NCBI GenBank assembly: GCA_045595445.1
Contig: JAZOAK010000054.1
Coordinates: 1-8,188 of the forward strand
Length of the DNA: 8,188 nucleotides
Direction: 5' to 3'
Source: RGIG3009 sp045595445
GTDB taxonomy: Bacteria; Bacillota; Clostridia; Oscillospirales; Acutalibacteraceae
In this document: positions 1 to 6,103 of the stretch, piece after piece
How positions within the stretch are numbered: the first letter of the stretch is position 1
How the letters are laid out: each line of letters starts with the position of its first letter
The notes under the pieces: generated by a model
The model's input: only the letters and a program-made list of their open reading frames with translations
Told to the model about the DNA's origin: nothing
Databases searched by the model: none
Made by a program: the position numbers and the translations under genes

Positions 1-89
1 TTTCCCCAAATCCCGCAAACTTTTTTTTTCCCACACTTTTTTTAAAAAAAAAAAAAAACCCCCCACCCCCGGGGGGTTTCGGGGCTTTT
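1..89. other. Low-complexity, probably degraded contig end
   Basis: This stretch is built almost only of homopolymer blocks: T runs at 21-29 and 37-43, an A run at 44-58, C runs at 59-64 and 66-70, and a G run at 71-76. No codon structure is visible. The sequence becomes normal from about position 77, just before the stop codon of the hemolysin III gene. I read it as the low-quality end of an assembled contig rather than biological sequence, though this cannot be proven from one copy. Confidence 0.6.
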
Positions 90-90
90 T
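44..90 (-). terminator. Possible (corrupted) terminator of the hemolysin III gene
   Basis: Read on the minus strand, directly after the stop codon, come AAAAAGCCCCGAAA, a perfect 9-bp stem (GGGGGGTTT at 71-79 against AAACCCCCC at 56-64) with a 6-nt loop, and then a run of 15 T. This is terminator-shaped and in the right place. However, the GCCCCGAAA start looks like the first half of an ordinary GCCCC/GGGGC terminator whose second half has been replaced by homopolymer noise. A terminator here is plausible; its exact sequence should not be trusted. Confidence 0.35.
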
Positions 91-758
91 TATAACGCAT
101 ATTCAAGAATGGCGACCGCTTGCAGGATGCTGCCCAGCACCACGAAACCGTGAAAGAAGGTGTGAAATAGCGGTTTTTTACTGCCAACGCCATACAACAC
201 CGCTCCGACGGTGTACGCAATCCCGCCGGCAAGCAACCATAAAAAACCGTTGGTGCCCAGAGCACGGACGGTATCTTTGAGGATAAACACCACACACCAA
301 CCGAGCCCGATATACCCGATCATAGAGAACACCCGATACCGATGATGATCAATCGCGGTAAACGCGACGGCAAGCGCCGTCAAGCCCCATTCCACGCCAA
401 ACACAATCCATGCCGCAATCGGCGCAATCGGACGGATCGCCGAAAGCAAAATCGGCGTGTAGGTGCCCGCAATTAAAAAGTAGATGGTACAGTGGTCAAT
501 GACTTGCATGACCTTTTTGCCCATGACGTGCGTCAGTCCATGATACACACTTGATACGGCATACAAACAGATCAGCGACGCGCCGTAGATGCTGCCCCCC
601 ACGACACCCCATACATTCTGTCGAAACGCTGACAAAAGTACCGCTGCAAGCAAGATCACAACCCCTAATCCGCCGCCCACAATGTGAGTGACCATGTTGG
701 CAATTTCCTGCCCGCGTGTATAGTTCGGCAACTGCCGTAATTTGAGTGGTGTACGCAT
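90..758 (-). CDS. Hemolysin III family (PAQR-like) integral membrane protein
   Basis: This encodes 222 residues, the usual length of bacterial hemolysin III/YqfA proteins, and is almost entirely hydrophobic with about seven membrane helices. Family motifs are present in order: E18-x2-N21-x3-H25 near the N-terminus, S69-S70-x-Y72-H73 at the end of a helix, D88 followed by the IAGTYTP segment (96-102), and H199-x3-H203 in the last helix. In this superfamily the conserved His residues with Ser/Asp form a metal site, suggesting a membrane-embedded hydrolase. The 'hemolysin' name comes from a Bacillus cereus protein, and the real role in most bacteria is unknown. The start is supported by GGAGG (complement of 767-771) 8 nt upstream of the ATG. 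It has its own promoter (788-817) and appears monocistronic. Confidence 0.93.
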   Translation of the reverse strand: MRTPLKLRQLPNYTRGQEIANMVTHIVGGGLGVVILLAAVLLSAFRQNVWGVVGGSIYGASLICLYAVSSVYHGLTHVMGKKVMQVIDHCTIYFLIAGTYTPILLSAIRPIAPIAAWIVFGVEWGLTALAVAFTAIDHHRYRVFSMIGYIGLGWCVVFILKDTVRALGTNGFLWLLAGGIAYTVGAVLYGVGSKKPLFHTFFHGFVVLGSILQAVAILEYAL

Positions 759-787
759 GGTATACGCCTCCGTTCGTTGATACGAAC

Positions 788-817
788 AGTATACCCGCCC
801 CTTACTAACAAACGCAA
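788..817 (-). promoter_or_regulatory. Sigma-A-type promoter of the hemolysin III gene
   Basis: On the minus strand, a -35 box TTGCGT (812-817) is followed after 18 bp by a -10 box TATACT (788-793). Transcription would begin near 781, giving a leader of about 23 nt that just includes the Shine-Dalgarno site. Box quality is moderate (4/6 and 5/6). The position and the repeats lying immediately upstream support it. Confidence 0.6.
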
Positions 818-818
818 C

Positions 819-853
819 CTACCGTTTCGTTTGCTCGCTCTACCGTTACTTTT
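819..853. repeat. Two 14-bp direct repeats beginning CTACCGTT
   Basis: Copies at 819-832 and 840-853 agree at 12 of 14 positions and start 21 bp apart, which is two helical turns. The first copy sits directly upstream of the hemolysin III -35 box. A further CTACCG occurs at 872-877, 32 bp on (about three turns), inside the palindrome, with its inverse CGGTAG at 858-863. The arrangement suggests binding of a regulator on one face of the helix. No regulator can be named. Confidence 0.45.
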
Positions 854-886
854 ATATCGGTAGAGTCTACTCTACCGATATAAAAG
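849..886. repeat. 38-bp near-perfect palindrome (18-bp arms, 2-bp centre)
   Basis: The left arm (849-866) and right arm (869-886) are exact reverse complements, separated only by CT at 867-868. The core of each arm is TATCGGTAGAGT or its complement. It lies about 70 to 105 bp upstream of the predicted hemolysin III start site and directly after the terminator of the carboxypeptidase gene. It could be a dimeric operator, a cruciform-forming site, or a second hairpin in carboxypeptidase read-through RNA. It lacks a following T-tract on the minus strand, so it is not itself a standard terminator. Confidence 0.7.
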
Positions 887-910
887 GCGCCCCGACTCGG
901 GGCGCTTTTT
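882..910 (-). terminator. Rho-independent terminator of the D,D-carboxypeptidase gene
   Basis: A 7-bp all-GC stem (887-893 with 899-905) encloses a 5-nt loop at 894-898. On the minus strand it is followed by C and TTTT (885-882), which are the first bases of the adjoining palindrome. It starts 12 nt past the stop codon. On the plus strand the same stem has five T (906-910), but no plus-strand gene precedes it. Confidence 0.8.
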
Positions 911-921
911 ATCCATAGAAA

Positions 922-1854
922 TCACGGAATACGCGTCAATAACTTTTGCATAGTTTGATAGCGATCGGTATCGGTCTCACAGTTAGTAACAATGGCAATA
1001 TATCGTTTGTCGTTTACCGTTGCCGTCACTGCCAGACACTTGCCCGCTTTTGAGGTGGAACCGGTTTTGAAACCGTTCACGCGTTCGTCGTAGTACTCAC
1101 TATCTTGATACAAAAAGCGATTGGTGCTGCTAAACGTCAACGTCCCGCTGCCGACCGACACCGTTTTTGAAACAGACGCTACCGCGTCAGCAATCTCCGG
1201 CAGTTGCATGGCATGCTGAATCAAAAGTGCCAAATCACGTACGGTGGTATATTGATGGGGATCGTCCCATCCGTCGGGGTTGACATAATGCGTATTCACC
1301 GCACCGAGTTTCTGTGCGAGATCATTCATTAAACCGCAAAAAAACGAAACGGCAGCACTATCGCTCATAGTATCATCTTGCGTCACAATACGTGCGACAT
1401 TGACCGCTACGGTATACGCCGCATCGTTACCGGAGGAAATCATCATGCCCGCAACAAGATCACGCAGTGACAAACGATTGCCTCGCTGAATACGGCAAAC
1501 GCTCGATCCCGTTTTCACCAGCGATAACTCCGAGCCGACGATAAGTTCCTCGTCCGACCGAACATAATACAAAGCCGTATACGCTGTTGTAATCTTAACC
1601 AAACTTGCCGGATAGATACGTTCGTCCGTGTTTGCTTCATACAGCGCACTCAACGTATCCGCATCATACAAACCCAACCCCTGTATGCGCAAAGCAGAGG
1701 GTACTGCCGTCGTTTTCGTGACTGTGGTGGTGACCGTTGTTGTAACGGATGGGGCGGTGACCGTTGTCGTCGTTCCTGCCATTTGTGCAGGCGCACTACA
1801 TGCCGTGAGCAAGACGCACAGCATACAACACACCGAAAGCCGGAAACGTTTCAC
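922..1854 (-). CDS. Lipoprotein serine-type D-Ala-D-Ala carboxypeptidase (peptidase S11, low-molecular-weight PBP)
   Basis: This enzyme trims the terminal D-alanine from peptidoglycan pentapeptides outside the membrane. The three penicillin-binding motifs are intact: S84-L-V-K87 (catalytic serine and lysine), S141-G-N143, and K263-T-G265. The N-terminus carries a lipoprotein signal with lipobox L16-T-A-C19, so the mature protein should be lipid-anchored at Cys19. A Thr/Val-rich linker (about 28-51) then spans to the catalytic domain. The C-terminal domain of PBP5-type enzymes is absent, giving 310 residues in all. I chose the GTG start at 1854 because GAGGGGGG lies 6 nt upstream and the signal peptide begins there. 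An in-frame ATG at 1899 would add 15 residues without signal character and lies upstream of the likely transcription start. The gene is alone in its transcript, with the terminator at 882-910. Confidence 0.93.
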   Translation of the reverse strand: MKRFRLSVCCMLCVLLTACSAPAQMAGTTTTVTAPSVTTTVTTTVTKTTAVPSALRIQGLGLYDADTLSALYEANTDERIYPASLVKITTAYTALYYVRSDEELIVGSELSLVKTGSSVCRIQRGNRLSLRDLVAGMMISSGNDAAYTVAVNVARIVTQDDTMSDSAAVSFFCGLMNDLAQKLGAVNTHYVNPDGWDDPHQYTTVRDLALLIQHAMQLPEIADAVASVSKTVSVGSGTLTFSSTNRFLYQDSEYYDERVNGFKTGSTSKAGKCLAVTATVNDKRYIAIVTNCETDTDRYQTMQKLLTRIP

Positions 1855-1887
1855 AGCAATCCCCCCTCTTTCCTCACTTGCACAGTA

Positions 1888-1916
1888 ATCATAGCACATC
1901 CTATCAAAAAAAGCAA
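1888..1916 (-). promoter_or_regulatory. Promoter of the D,D-carboxypeptidase gene (extended -10)
   Basis: On the minus strand, TTGCTT (1911-1916) is followed by 17 bp and TATGAT (1888-1893), with an upstream TGC forming an extended -10 element. The expected start near 1881 leaves a leader of about 27 nt before the GTG codon. This excludes the upstream ATG at 1899 from this transcript. Confidence 0.65.
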
Positions 1917-1949
1917 TTTACAGTAAAAACGTCCCGAAAAAAGCAATGG

Positions 1950-1978
1950 TTGCGAAAGCGGAAAAATTATGATATTGT
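1950..1978 (+). promoter_or_regulatory. Promoter of the DUF5058/M20 operon
   Basis: TTGCGA (1950-1955), a 17-bp spacer and TATTGT (1973-1978) put the start near 1985, just ahead of the strong GGAGGG at 1991-1996. It is divergent from the carboxypeptidase promoter, with 33 bp between the two -35 boxes. The -10 box is only a 4/6 match. Confidence 0.55.
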
Positions 1979-2003
1979 ATGAGAGGAAAAGGAGGGATTC
2001 CGT

Positions 2004-2738
2004 ATGAAATTCAGCGTCAATCATCCCATCCTCTTTGTGTTGGTTGGGATCATCATTGTCGCCGTATTGACACAATCGGTATATTTCTTGATAAAAGCGC
2101 TCCGCCGCGCAAAACAACTCGGCATCAGCGGTGCCACCATCAAATCAACGGTAACATCCTCGGCGGTGTTCACGATTGCTCCCGCCATTGCCATCTTGGT
2201 CGGCGTGGTCGCGCTGTCTAAGTCCTTAGGATTGGCGTTGCCGTGGTTGCGTTTGTCGGTTATCGGTTCCATCACCTATGAAACCGTTGCCGCGGGAAAT
2301 GCGCTGACGGCGGCCGGACTGGAAGCCAGCGCCACCGTGACCGATTCGTCCATCTTTTTATCCATCGTCTGGGTAATGACGATCGGCATTGCCGCCGGTA
2401 TCGTATTTGTCCCGTTTGTCACGAAAAAGATCCAGGGCGGCATGCTCAAAATGGGAATGAAAGACAAAAAATGGGGCGAGATCTTCAATAACGCAATGTT
2501 TCTCGGTATGATCTCCGCGTTTCTCGGCTACGTTTTCTGTGATGTCGGTCTTGTCTTTTCGGGCGACACGTCGGGACTAATCCCTGTGTGCGTGATGGCG
2601 GTTGCCGCAGTCGTCATGGCCATCTTTGGGGGCTTATCCAAAGCCTTCAAAATCCGCTGGATGGAAGATTACGCGTTGCCGCTGAGTCTGATACTCGGCA
2701 TGGCATCCGCCATTCCGTTTACGGTGTGGTTAGGGTAA
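2004..2738 (+). CDS. DUF5058 family integral membrane protein
   Basis: This is a 244-residue polytopic membrane protein that I recognise as the DUF5058 type. Its function is not established. Membrane helices are visible at about 8-30, 53-72, 117-139, 163-186, 192-212 and 223-243, with a further amphipathic or re-entrant stretch at 75-96. Notable conserved-looking segments are TIAPAIAIL (57-65), LPWLRLSVIGSITYET (79-94, with Glu93 in a hydrophobic setting), and a Lys-rich loop at 141-156. No ATPase or known transporter signature is visible. The start is fixed by GGAGGG 7 nt upstream. It is the first gene of a three-gene operon, and the next gene's ribosome site overlaps its stop codon. The tight link to another small membrane protein and an M20 peptidase suggests one half of a permease, by inference. 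Confidence 0.8.
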   Translation: MKFSVNHPILFVLVGIIIVAVLTQSVYFLIKALRRAKQLGISGATIKSTVTSSAVFTIAPAIAILVGVVALSKSLGLALPWLRLSVIGSITYETVAAGNALTAAGLEASATVTDSSIFLSIVWVMTIGIAAGIVFVPFVTKKIQGGMLKMGMKDKKWGEIFNNAMFLGMISAFLGYVFCDVGLVFSGDTSGLIPVCVMAVAAVVMAIFGGLSKAFKIRWMEDYALPLSLILGMASAIPFTVWLG

Positions 2739-2752
2739 GGAGGGGATTTGAC

Positions 2753-3424
2753 ATGAAACAACAAAAACAACTCACCTATATGGACAGCGTGCACCGCGAC
2801 GGTCGCGTATGGGGTATCGTCGTCGGTCTGCTCATTTTGCTCTTCCCCGTTGCACTTTCACTTGTGTTCGGCGCCCTGCCGAATACGAAAGTATTGGTGC
2901 AAGGATTGATTGCAACCGCGCCGATGTATTGGGCGGTCGGTATTGTCGAAATTTTCACTTACGTACCCATGCTCGGAGCAGGCGGCACCTATCTGTCGTT
3001 CATCACCGGTAACATTTCTAACCTCAAACTGCCTTGCGCAATTGATGCCATGGAGCGCGCCAAGGTGAAAGCCAACAGTGAAGAGGGTGAAGTGATTTCC
3101 ACGATCTCCATCGCCGTATCCAGCATCGTAACCACCTTGATCATCATTGTCGGTGTGATCTGCATCGTGCCGTTGACACCCGTACTGGAATCCCCCGTTT
3201 TGAAACCGGCTTTTGATATGATACTCCCCGCGTTGTTCGGCGGTCTGGCGGTAGTGTTTATCTCCAAAAATGCAAAGCTGTCCGTTGCCCCCATTATTCT
3301 GATGCTGGTGCTGTTCATCACCGTTCCCGCGCTCAACGCCGGTACGGTGGGAATTATGGTGCCGGTCGGGGTACTGTTCACCGTGGGAGTTGCACGAATT
3401 ATGTATAAGAAAGGTTGGCTGTAA
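2753..3424 (+). CDS. Small polytopic membrane protein, presumed partner of the DUF5058 protein
   Basis: The protein has 223 residues, with hydrophobic helices at about 19-40, 47-70, 116-140, 156-171, 176-194 and 198-216. A Gly/Ser/Thr/Asn-rich segment at 74-96 (core GGTYLSFITGN, 77-87) follows the second helix and could be a re-entrant or substrate-binding stretch. It is followed by a charged loop at 99-113. I do not recognise a named family with certainty, although similar proteins appear, to my recollection, beside DUF5058 genes. The ATG at 2753 is chosen because AGGAGG (2738-2743) lies 9 nt upstream; the reading frame extends further upstream only inside the preceding gene. Its stop codon is one base from the next start (TAATATG), implying translational coupling to the peptidase. 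It is probably a subunit of one membrane complex with its neighbours. Confidence 0.8.
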   Translation: MKQQKQLTYMDSVHRDGRVWGIVVGLLILLFPVALSLVFGALPNTKVLVQGLIATAPMYWAVGIVEIFTYVPMLGAGGTYLSFITGNISNLKLPCAIDAMERAKVKANSEEGEVISTISIAVSSIVTTLIIIVGVICIVPLTPVLESPVLKPAFDMILPALFGGLAVVFISKNAKLSVAPIILMLVLFITVPALNAGTVGIMVPVGVLFTVGVARIMYKKGWL

Positions 3425-3425
3425 T

Positions 3426-4859
3426 ATGTGGTGGCTGATTCCGGTCGCGGCGATCGTACTGTTTTTCGCCGTACTACTGATCCGCACACTTCGTTTCACA
3501 CCAAAGCCGTCCGTTGAATTGCTTGAAGGCGAAGAAACGTTTGATAAACAATCCGCTGTTGCAAACCTACAACAATTGGTGCGTTGCAAAACGGTATCGT
3601 ATACCAATCCCGCACTTGAAGATAACGCAGAATTTGAAAAACTCATCGCGTTGCTTCCCACGCTGTATCCGCACGTCTTTGAAATGTGCTCGTTTCGGCA
3701 GTTACCCGATCGCGCGCTGTTGTTTCATTGGAAAGGAAGCACCGCCGGCGATCCCGCGGTGCTGATGGCACATTACGACGTGGTACCGGTGGAAGAAGAC
3801 GGCTGGGACAAGCCCGCCTTTGAGGGAATCCTTGAAAACGGCGTTTTATGGGGACGCGGCACGCTGGATACCAAGGTGACCTTCAACGGCATTTTGTTCG
3901 CCGCCGATCACTTGATCGCCGAAGGCTTCACACCCGAACACGACGTCTATTTTTCCTTTTCCGGTGGTGAGGAAGTCAACGGAAAAGGTGCCGCCCATAT
4001 TGTGGATTGGTTTGAAGAACACGGCATCGTCCCGTCCTTGGTCGTGGACGAGGGCGGCGGTGTTGTGGAAAACGTGTTTCCCGGTGTCAGCGCGCCGTGC
4101 GGAATGATCGGTATTGCGGAAAAAGGCATGCTCAATGCGCGTTACCGTGTGACATCCACCGGTGGGCACGCGTCCGCACCCAAGCCAAACGCGCCCATCG
4201 ACCGCTTGGCTACTGCCTGCTGTAACGTCCTTAAAACCCCTTTCCCCTATCATATCACACCGCCCGTCGCCGCCATGTTTGATACACTCGGGCGCCACTC
4301 ATCGTTTGCATACCGTTTGATCTTTTCAAATCTGTGGTTGTTCGCACCGGTGCTGGATATGATCTGCAAGTCCTCCGGCGGTGAGCTTAACGCCTTGATG
4401 CGTACCACCGTCGCCTTTACCCAAATGAGCGGATCCAAGGCACCCAACGTCATTCCGCCGAGTGCGGAAATGGTATCAAATATGCGGCTCAACCCTTGTG
4501 ATACGATGGCATCCGCGCTTAGCTATCTGCGCAAAGCGGTAAACGACGATTCCGTGGAGATCACCGCCATCGGTGGTATGGAGCCCAGCCGTATTTCGGT
4601 AATCGACTGTCCCGCGTGGGACAAGGTAGCACGCGCGGTCGCTTCCACCTGGAAAGGCTGCTTGGTATCACCGTATCTCATGGTGCAGTGTTCAGACTGC
4701 CGTCACTACGGTCGCATTTCGGATAAGGTGTACCGCTTCTCAGCGATGGATCTGACAGCCGAAGAACGCGCGACCATTCACGGACACAACGAGCGTATTC
4801 GTTTGGAAACGCTGTACCGATCAGTGGAGTTTTTTATTCGACTGATGAAACAATGCTAA
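3426..4859 (+). CDS. Membrane-anchored M20 family zinc metallopeptidase (carboxypeptidase S / PM20D1-like)
   Basis: This 477-residue protein has one N-terminal membrane helix (about 2-20) followed by R20, R23 and K27. By the positive-inside rule this puts the catalytic domain in the cytoplasm. M20 zinc and catalytic residues are all present: H116 and D118 (AHYDVVPV), D148 (GRGTLDTK) bridging both zincs, E182-E183 (SGGEEV) as catalytic base and ligand, D208-E209 (VVDEGG), the dimer-domain H248 (TGGHAS), and H452 (IHGHNER). The length and the HYDVVP and RGTLD motifs favour the Gly-X carboxypeptidase/PM20D1 branch over short aminoacylases. It likely hydrolyses a peptide or N-acyl amino acid bond; the substrate is unknown. 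Its ribosome site is weak (AAAGG, 11 nt upstream) and its start lies one base after the previous stop, so it depends on coupling. A strong terminator follows. Confidence 0.92.
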   Translation: MWWLIPVAAIVLFFAVLLIRTLRFTPKPSVELLEGEETFDKQSAVANLQQLVRCKTVSYTNPALEDNAEFEKLIALLPTLYPHVFEMCSFRQLPDRALLFHWKGSTAGDPAVLMAHYDVVPVEEDGWDKPAFEGILENGVLWGRGTLDTKVTFNGILFAADHLIAEGFTPEHDVYFSFSGGEEVNGKGAAHIVDWFEEHGIVPSLVVDEGGGVVENVFPGVSAPCGMIGIAEKGMLNARYRVTSTGGHASAPKPNAPIDRLATACCNVLKTPFPYHITPPVAAMFDTLGRHSSFAYRLIFSNLWLFAPVLDMICKSSGGELNALMRTTVAFTQMSGSKAPNVIPPSAEMVSNMRLNPCDTMASALSYLRKAVNDDSVEITAIGGMEPSRISVIDCPAWDKVARAVASTWKGCLVSPYLMVQCSDCRHYGRISDKVYRFSAMDLTAEERATIHGHNERIRLETLYRSVEFFIRLMKQC

Positions 4860-4894
4860 AAAAAGCAGCAACTGCTATGCAGTTGCTGCTTTTT
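4858..4894. terminator. Bidirectional terminator between convergent genes
   Basis: An 11-bp stem (4865-4875 with 4879-4889) with a 3-nt loop is flanked by at least five A on the left and five T on the right, so U-tails form on both strands. It begins inside the stop codon of the M20 peptidase and ends 8 bp before the stop of the convergent alcohol dehydrogenase. It therefore serves both genes. Confidence 0.92.
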
Positions 4895-4902
4895 ATTGTT
4901 TA

Positions 4903-6051
4903 TTACCAAAGTTCCGCGTACAGGCGGGTCACGTCTTCCGCTGTCGGTTTGCGGGGATTGGTGACTGTACAGGCATCTTCCAATGCCGCACGCACCATGG
5001 CGGGGATTTGTTCAAAATACTCCTCTTTGGTGCACAGGCCGGTTTCTGAAATCGAAAGCGGCATATCCATTTCTTTCATCATGAACTGCGTCCAGTTGGA
5101 TAAGGCACGCACCGTGGTAACGATATTGAAGTTCTGCAACCCCAACGTACGCGCGACGGTCGCGTATTTGCGCACGTGTTTGGGATAATCTGTTTTGGAA
5201 CGGCTGTACTTGTTAATGTCGCTGTTATATTCAATAATATGCGGCAACAACATCGCATTGGCACGACCATGCGGAATGTGGAAATGCGAGCCGAGCTGAT
5301 GCGCCATGCCGTGGTTAAGCCCCAACGAGGAAGCGTTGAACGCCAAGCCGGCAAGGCAAGATGCCACGTGCATTTTCTGACGAGCGTGAGTATCGTTGTT
5401 ATCCAGATAGGAACGCAGCAAAAACGAACCGACGATCTCGATCGACTTTTCTGCCAACGCCGCCGAAAATTCCGTGTTTTCGGTGCTGACGTACGATTCC
5501 AACGCGTGCGTGAATACATCCATGCCGGTGTCGGCAGTGATGTTCGGGGGAACCGATTTAACCAATTCAGCATCCAGTATGGCTTCGTCCGGCAACATCA
5601 AATCGCTGACAAGCGGGATCTTGCGCTGATTTTCGGTATCCGACACGACCGAGAACGAAGTAACCTCCGTACCGGTGCCACTGGTGGTGGGAATGGCGAT
5701 GAGTGCGGGGCGAGGGTAAGAAGGCTCCATTTGCAAAGCAACCTCACGGATCGCCTTCGCGGAATCAATAGCGGACCCACCACCGACCGCAACGATCACA
5801 TCGGGTCGCAACTGCAATGTCGTCTGTGCGCCAAGACCAATTTTTTCAAGCGGCGGATCCGGCACGACGTCGTCAAACACTTGCCAAGAAACCCCTGCTT
5901 GCTGCAAGCGCACGGTAAGCAGGTGGATCAACCCGCTGCTCACCACGAACTTATCCGCAATCAACAGGGCGTTTCTGTACGGAATATCCGCCAAACGATC
6001 CAGCGAATTTTCCCCAAAATAAATATGTGTTTTAATATCAAAGTGTTTCAT
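4903..6051 (-). CDS. Iron-containing (group III) alcohol dehydrogenase, PduQ-like
   Basis: The protein has 382 residues, normal for group III alcohol dehydrogenases, and interconverts alcohols and aldehydes with NAD(H). The nucleotide-binding motif is G90-G-G-S-A-I-D-S-A-K (90-99), and PTTSGTGTEV (121-130) is the family signature. Metal ligands, by alignment to the FucO pattern, are D178, H182, H247 and H261, all present with the expected spacing. The overall sequence resembles 1-propanol dehydrogenase PduQ by my memory of that protein, but no microcompartment genes are nearby, so the physiological substrate (ethanol, propanol or another aldehyde) is open. The start ATG is preceded by GAGG at 11 nt, slightly long. 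A strong promoter with a Rex-like site suggests redox control, consistent with NADH disposal in fermentation. Confidence 0.93.
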   Translation of the reverse strand: MKHFDIKTHIYFGENSLDRLADIPYRNALLIADKFVVSSGLIHLLTVRLQQAGVSWQVFDDVVPDPPLEKIGLGAQTTLQLRPDVIVAVGGGSAIDSAKAIREVALQMEPSYPRPALIAIPTTSGTGTEVTSFSVVSDTENQRKIPLVSDLMLPDEAILDAELVKSVPPNITADTGMDVFTHALESYVSTENTEFSAALAEKSIEIVGSFLLRSYLDNNDTHARQKMHVASCLAGLAFNASSLGLNHGMAHQLGSHFHIPHGRANAMLLPHIIEYNSDINKYSRSKTDYPKHVRKYATVARTLGLQNFNIVTTVRALSNWTQFMMKEMDMPLSISETGLCTKEEYFEQIPAMVRAALEDACTVTNPRKPTAEDVTRLYAELW

Positions 6052-6074
6052 TGATTACATCGCCTCTTTTCCGC

Positions 6075-6103
6075 ATTGTACCAAACTTTACATAGATTGT
6101 CAA
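6075..6103 (-). promoter_or_regulatory. Strong promoter of the alcohol dehydrogenase gene
   Basis: On the minus strand, a perfect -35 box TTGACA (6098-6103) stands 17 bp from the -10 box TACAAT (6075-6080). The predicted start is near 6068, giving a leader of about 17 nt before the ATG. That is short but still includes the GAGG site (complement of 6063-6066). This is the best-matching promoter in the window. Confidence 0.8.

Noticed and set aside
849..910. Riboswitch or attenuator leader for the hemolysin III gene
   Set aside because: The palindrome and hairpin lie upstream of the predicted start site (about 781) and so are probably not in its transcript. The leader is only about 23 nt.
1628..1888. 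86-codon plus-strand frame rich in Val/Thr
   Set aside because: It is the complement of the carboxypeptidase Thr/Val linker and signal peptide. The repetitive look comes from the linker codons.
2858..3661. 267-codon open frame on the minus strand across the second membrane protein and the M20 gene
   Set aside because: It is antisense to two well-supported genes, has a low-complexity polar translation, and shows no motif.
5079..5573. 164-codon minus-strand frame within the dehydrogenase
   Set aside because: It is an alternative frame of the same strand with an Arg/Trp/Thr-rich translation and no ribosome site; a frame shadow.
4903..6051. Propanediol-utilisation microcompartment locus
   Set aside because: The dehydrogenase resembles PduQ, but no shell protein, diol dehydratase or CoA-acylating aldehyde dehydrogenase gene is in the window.
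5176..6054. 292-codon open frame on the plus strand opposite the alcohol dehydrogenase
   Set aside because: Its translation is rich in Arg, His and Gln without domain features, and it lies wholly antisense to a dehydrogenase with all catalytic motifs. It is a shadow of that gene's codon bias.
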